NCBI GenBank assembly: GCA_903911145.1
Contig: CAIWCD010000030.1
Span: forward strand, 124,001 to 188,000
DNA: 64,000 nucleotides
Reading direction: 5' to 3'
From: an uncultured delta proteobacterium
GTDB lineage: Bacteria > Myxococcota > Myxococcia > Myxococcales > 40CM-4-68-19
Part shown: positions 62,401 to 64,000 of the stretch, piece after piece
How positions within the stretch are numbered: the first letter of the stretch is position 1
Layout: every line of letters starts with the position of its first letter
Made by a program: the position numbers and the translations under genes
The notes under the pieces: model-generated
What the model saw: the letters and a program-made list of their open reading frames with translations, nothing else
The model's database searches: none
What the model was told of the DNA's origin: nothing

Positions 62401-63305
62401 TTCGCGCGCTCGCTGAACGCATCGCCTGGAAGAGCGTCCCCGATCTGCGCACGTCGCTGCTCGACAAGCTCTCGCACGCAGCGATGCTCGCGCAGGGTTT
62501 CGAGCAGTGGACGTCGCAGCTCGCCGGTCATCGGATCCAGCGGTACGCGCAAAGTGGCCAGGGGCGCGGTCCGGCGGTGCTGCTCGTCCACGGACTCAAC
62601 GGGTCTGCGGCCTCGATGGCGTCGCTCATTCGCGGGCTCGCGCCCATCGCTCCTCGCATCGCGCTGCTCGATCTGCCCGGCCACGGACTCTCTCCGCGGC
62701 CATCTCAAGGACCGGTTTCGGTGGTCGAGCACGCGGCCGTGCTGCTCGCGGCGATCGAGGAGCTCGCGAAAGAGACGGGAGGGAAGGTTGCGCTCGTCGG
62801 AAACTCGATGGGCGGCGCGCTCTCGCTCTCTGTGGCGCAGCTGCGGCCCGAGCTGATCGCGGGCGTCGTCGGCCTCAATCCCGCGGGCGCCTCCGTCGCC
62901 GACAGCGCGGTGGCCAAGCTTCCGCGCAGCTTCCCCGACGCCAATGCGGGCGCGCGCACGATGGCGCGGCTGCTCTTCAAGAAGCCGCCGACGCTCTTCT
63001 GGCTGGTCGCCCGCGACATCGCCCGCGGCTGGGAGCGCGACATCGTCCAGCGCGTTCTCACCGACGTGCGCGAGGGCCACCACCGCGGCTTGTCGAGCGG
63101 CGATCGCCTCGCGCTGCGGGTTCCTCTCTATGTGCTCTGGGGCGTCGAGGATCAGCTGCTCCCTCTCGCGAGCGTCGACGAATTTCGCCAGATCCCGGGC
63201 GCGCGCGTCGAGCTGATCGAAGGGTGCGGACACATGCCTCAGCTCGAGATGCCCGCGTTCACCAGCGCGCGCGTTGCGAGCTTCATCTCCTCGCTCACTC
63301 CTTGA
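62397..63305 (+). CDS. Alpha/beta-hydrolase
   Basis: 302 residues; the ATG overlaps the cytochrome stop (ATGA). The nucleophile elbow is GNSMGG, an oxyanion region HGLNGSAAS follows VLLVHG, and the acid/base residues are seen in LWGVEDQLLP and GCGHMPQLE. No signal peptide is evident. It is the third gene of the operon with the Cys-repeat lipoprotein and the cytochrome. Substrate unknown; the family includes esterases, lipases and C-C hydrolases. Confidence 0.92.
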   Translation: MIRALAERIAWKSVPDLRTSLLDKLSHAAMLAQGFEQWTSQLAGHRIQRYAQSGQGRGPAVLLVHGLNGSAASMASLIRGLAPIAPRIALLDLPGHGLSPRPSQGPVSVVEHAAVLLAAIEELAKETGGKVALVGNSMGGALSLSVAQLRPELIAGVVGLNPAGASVADSAVAKLPRSFPDANAGARTMARLLFKKPPTLFWLVARDIARGWERDIVQRVLTDVREGHHRGLSSGDRLALRVPLYVLWGVEDQLLPLASVDEFRQIPGARVELIEGCGHMPQLEMPAFTSARVASFISSLTP

Positions 63306-63347
63306 GCGATCGCGCTCGGCCGCACGGGGAGCGGTCGGGCGATGTTT

Positions 63348-63376
63348 TTGACATGGGTGATCGCGGTGCATAGATT
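63348..63376 (+). promoter_or_regulatory. Sigma-70-type promoter upstream of the mltD-like gene
   Basis: TTGACA (63348-63353) and TAGATT (63371-63376) are 17 bases apart. The gene starts 34 bases after the -10, giving a normal leader that contains a GGAGG ribosome-binding site (63402-63406). Confidence 0.7.
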
Positions 63377-63410
63377 CAAGGGTCGCCCTTCGTCATGCCG
63401 TGGAGGCACC

Positions 63411-64000
63411 GTGTTGCAACGCCCAGCTGTTCTCGCCTGTGCACTCGGTGCGTTGCTCTTTGCGGCGCGAGCCTCTGCCGCTCCTGCTGCGATGCCGCCC
63501 GACGAGCCGGTCGAGGAGCCCGCGCCGGTGCTGCTGCACAATCCTGCGGAGCCGGAGAGCGCACAGAATCCGGACGACGCGGAGGCACAGGAACATCTCG
63601 ACAAGAGCGCCGCCGAGCTCGATGCCGTGCGCCGCGCCGAAGAGAAGGCAGGACTGCTCCCGACCGCACCTGGCCTGGGTCCGCGCGATGGTCTGGGGAT
63701 TGGCCTCGGTCCGTGGAATCCGCTCATGCGCGACATCGAGTCGGCGATGGGCGTCTCGGTCGATGGCGCTCCCGCGGCCGATCCGATCCCGTCTGCAGGC
63801 GCGGCCGTTTCGCTGCCGGAACTCGCTGGCATCTCGGCCGAGGAGCTGCGCGCGAAGTACGACATTCCCGTCGAGCTGAACGAAGCTGTCGTCGCGTACA
63901 TCCGTTTCTTCCAGACCGACGCGCGCGAGCATTTCGCGCATTGGCTCGCGCGCAGCACGCGCTGGACGCCGTTGATGCGGAAGATCCTCGAGAAGGACGC
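63411..64000 (+). CDS. mltD: MltD-like lytic murein transglycosylase (5' part)
   Basis: The gene starts at GTG 63411, with GGAGG 4 bases before it, and runs off the window end after 196 codons. A signal peptide (LACALGALLFAARASA, cut before APA) is followed by an acidic Pro-rich linker. The last 50 visible residues, YDIPVELNEAVVAYIRFFQT and then HFAHWLARSTRW-x-PLMRKIL, match the region that leads into the SLT domain of MltD-type peptidoglycan transglycosylases. The catalytic glutamate and any LysM domains lie beyond the window. Confidence 0.85.
   Translation, partial: MLQRPAVLACALGALLFAARASAAPAAMPPDEPVEEPAPVLLHNPAEPESAQNPDDAEAQEHLDKSAAELDAVRRAEEKAGLLPTAPGLGPRDGLGIGLGPWNPLMRDIESAMGVSVDGAPAADPIPSAGAAVSLPELAGISAEELRAKYDIPVELNEAVVAYIRFFQTDAREHFAHWLARSTRWTPLMRKILEKD

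Overview
The window is about 64 kb of GC-rich bacterial chromosome. Large cysteine-repeat surface lipoproteins, a DUF4388 response regulator, a Ser/Thr kinase joined to TPRs, many GAF/receiver hybrid sensors and very few AT-rich stretches together suggest a member of the Myxococcota (former delta-proteobacteria). That placement is an inference from gene content; no rRNA or tRNA gene is visible.

Layout. 1-2967: 3' part of a giant Cys-repeat protein. 3061-4068 gpsA, then convergent with a phosphoesterase lipoprotein (4297-5316) across a long hairpin. 5381-11209 (minus): an EI24-like membrane protein and a branched-chain amino acid ABC operon whose permease LivM and ATPase LivG are one polypeptide. 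11210-16185: a repeat-rich island with four copies of a ~240-bp palindromic element around a response regulator/hybrid kinase pair and a broken small ORF. 16186-24145: complex I genes nuoE, F, J, K, L, M, N (no G, H, I). 24185-33337 (minus): Smr protein, then a five-gene operon M20 peptidase-astA-astD-GAF kinase-NtrC regulator. 33440-34266: dtd and a HIT gene. 34307-35700 (minus): a lipoprotein pair. 35776-40581 (minus): threonine aldolase followed by a Ycf46-type AAA+ ATPase, two paralogous zinc-ribbon membrane proteins, DUF1257 and DUF2997. 40631-44809: nth, a secreted HD-domain protein, a YciI protein, and a divergent LysR/SDR pair with a palindromic operator. 44825-53678 (minus): an eight-gene MoxR-DUF58-Bat operon whose genes nearly all overlap. 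53845-57097: a Ser/Thr kinase-TPR gene split by one extra G. 57136-58401 dusB. 58583-63305: three overlapping genes, Cys-repeat lipoprotein, tetraheme cytochrome fusion and alpha/beta hydrolase. 63411-end: start of an MltD-like lytic transglycosylase.

The most unusual content is non-coding. (1) A ~240-bp element has 31-33-bp terminal inverted repeats that differ between copies yet stay complementary within each copy, around a partly conserved core. (2) A smaller hairpin family has unlike arms but shared loop boxes. (3) A dispersed AT-rich 17-mer, RATSRTTKGYRYTCAAA, occurs seven times at five loci, mostly at gene boundaries. Among genes, the Ycf46/DUF1257/DUF2997 module with two zinc-ribbon membrane proteins is the best candidate for an uncharacterised protein system. 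Many genes have a TANNNT-like -10 box only 6-12 bases before the start codon, which suggests common leaderless transcription. Two gene breaks each fit a single extra base in a GGGG or CCCC run, so assembly error must be considered.
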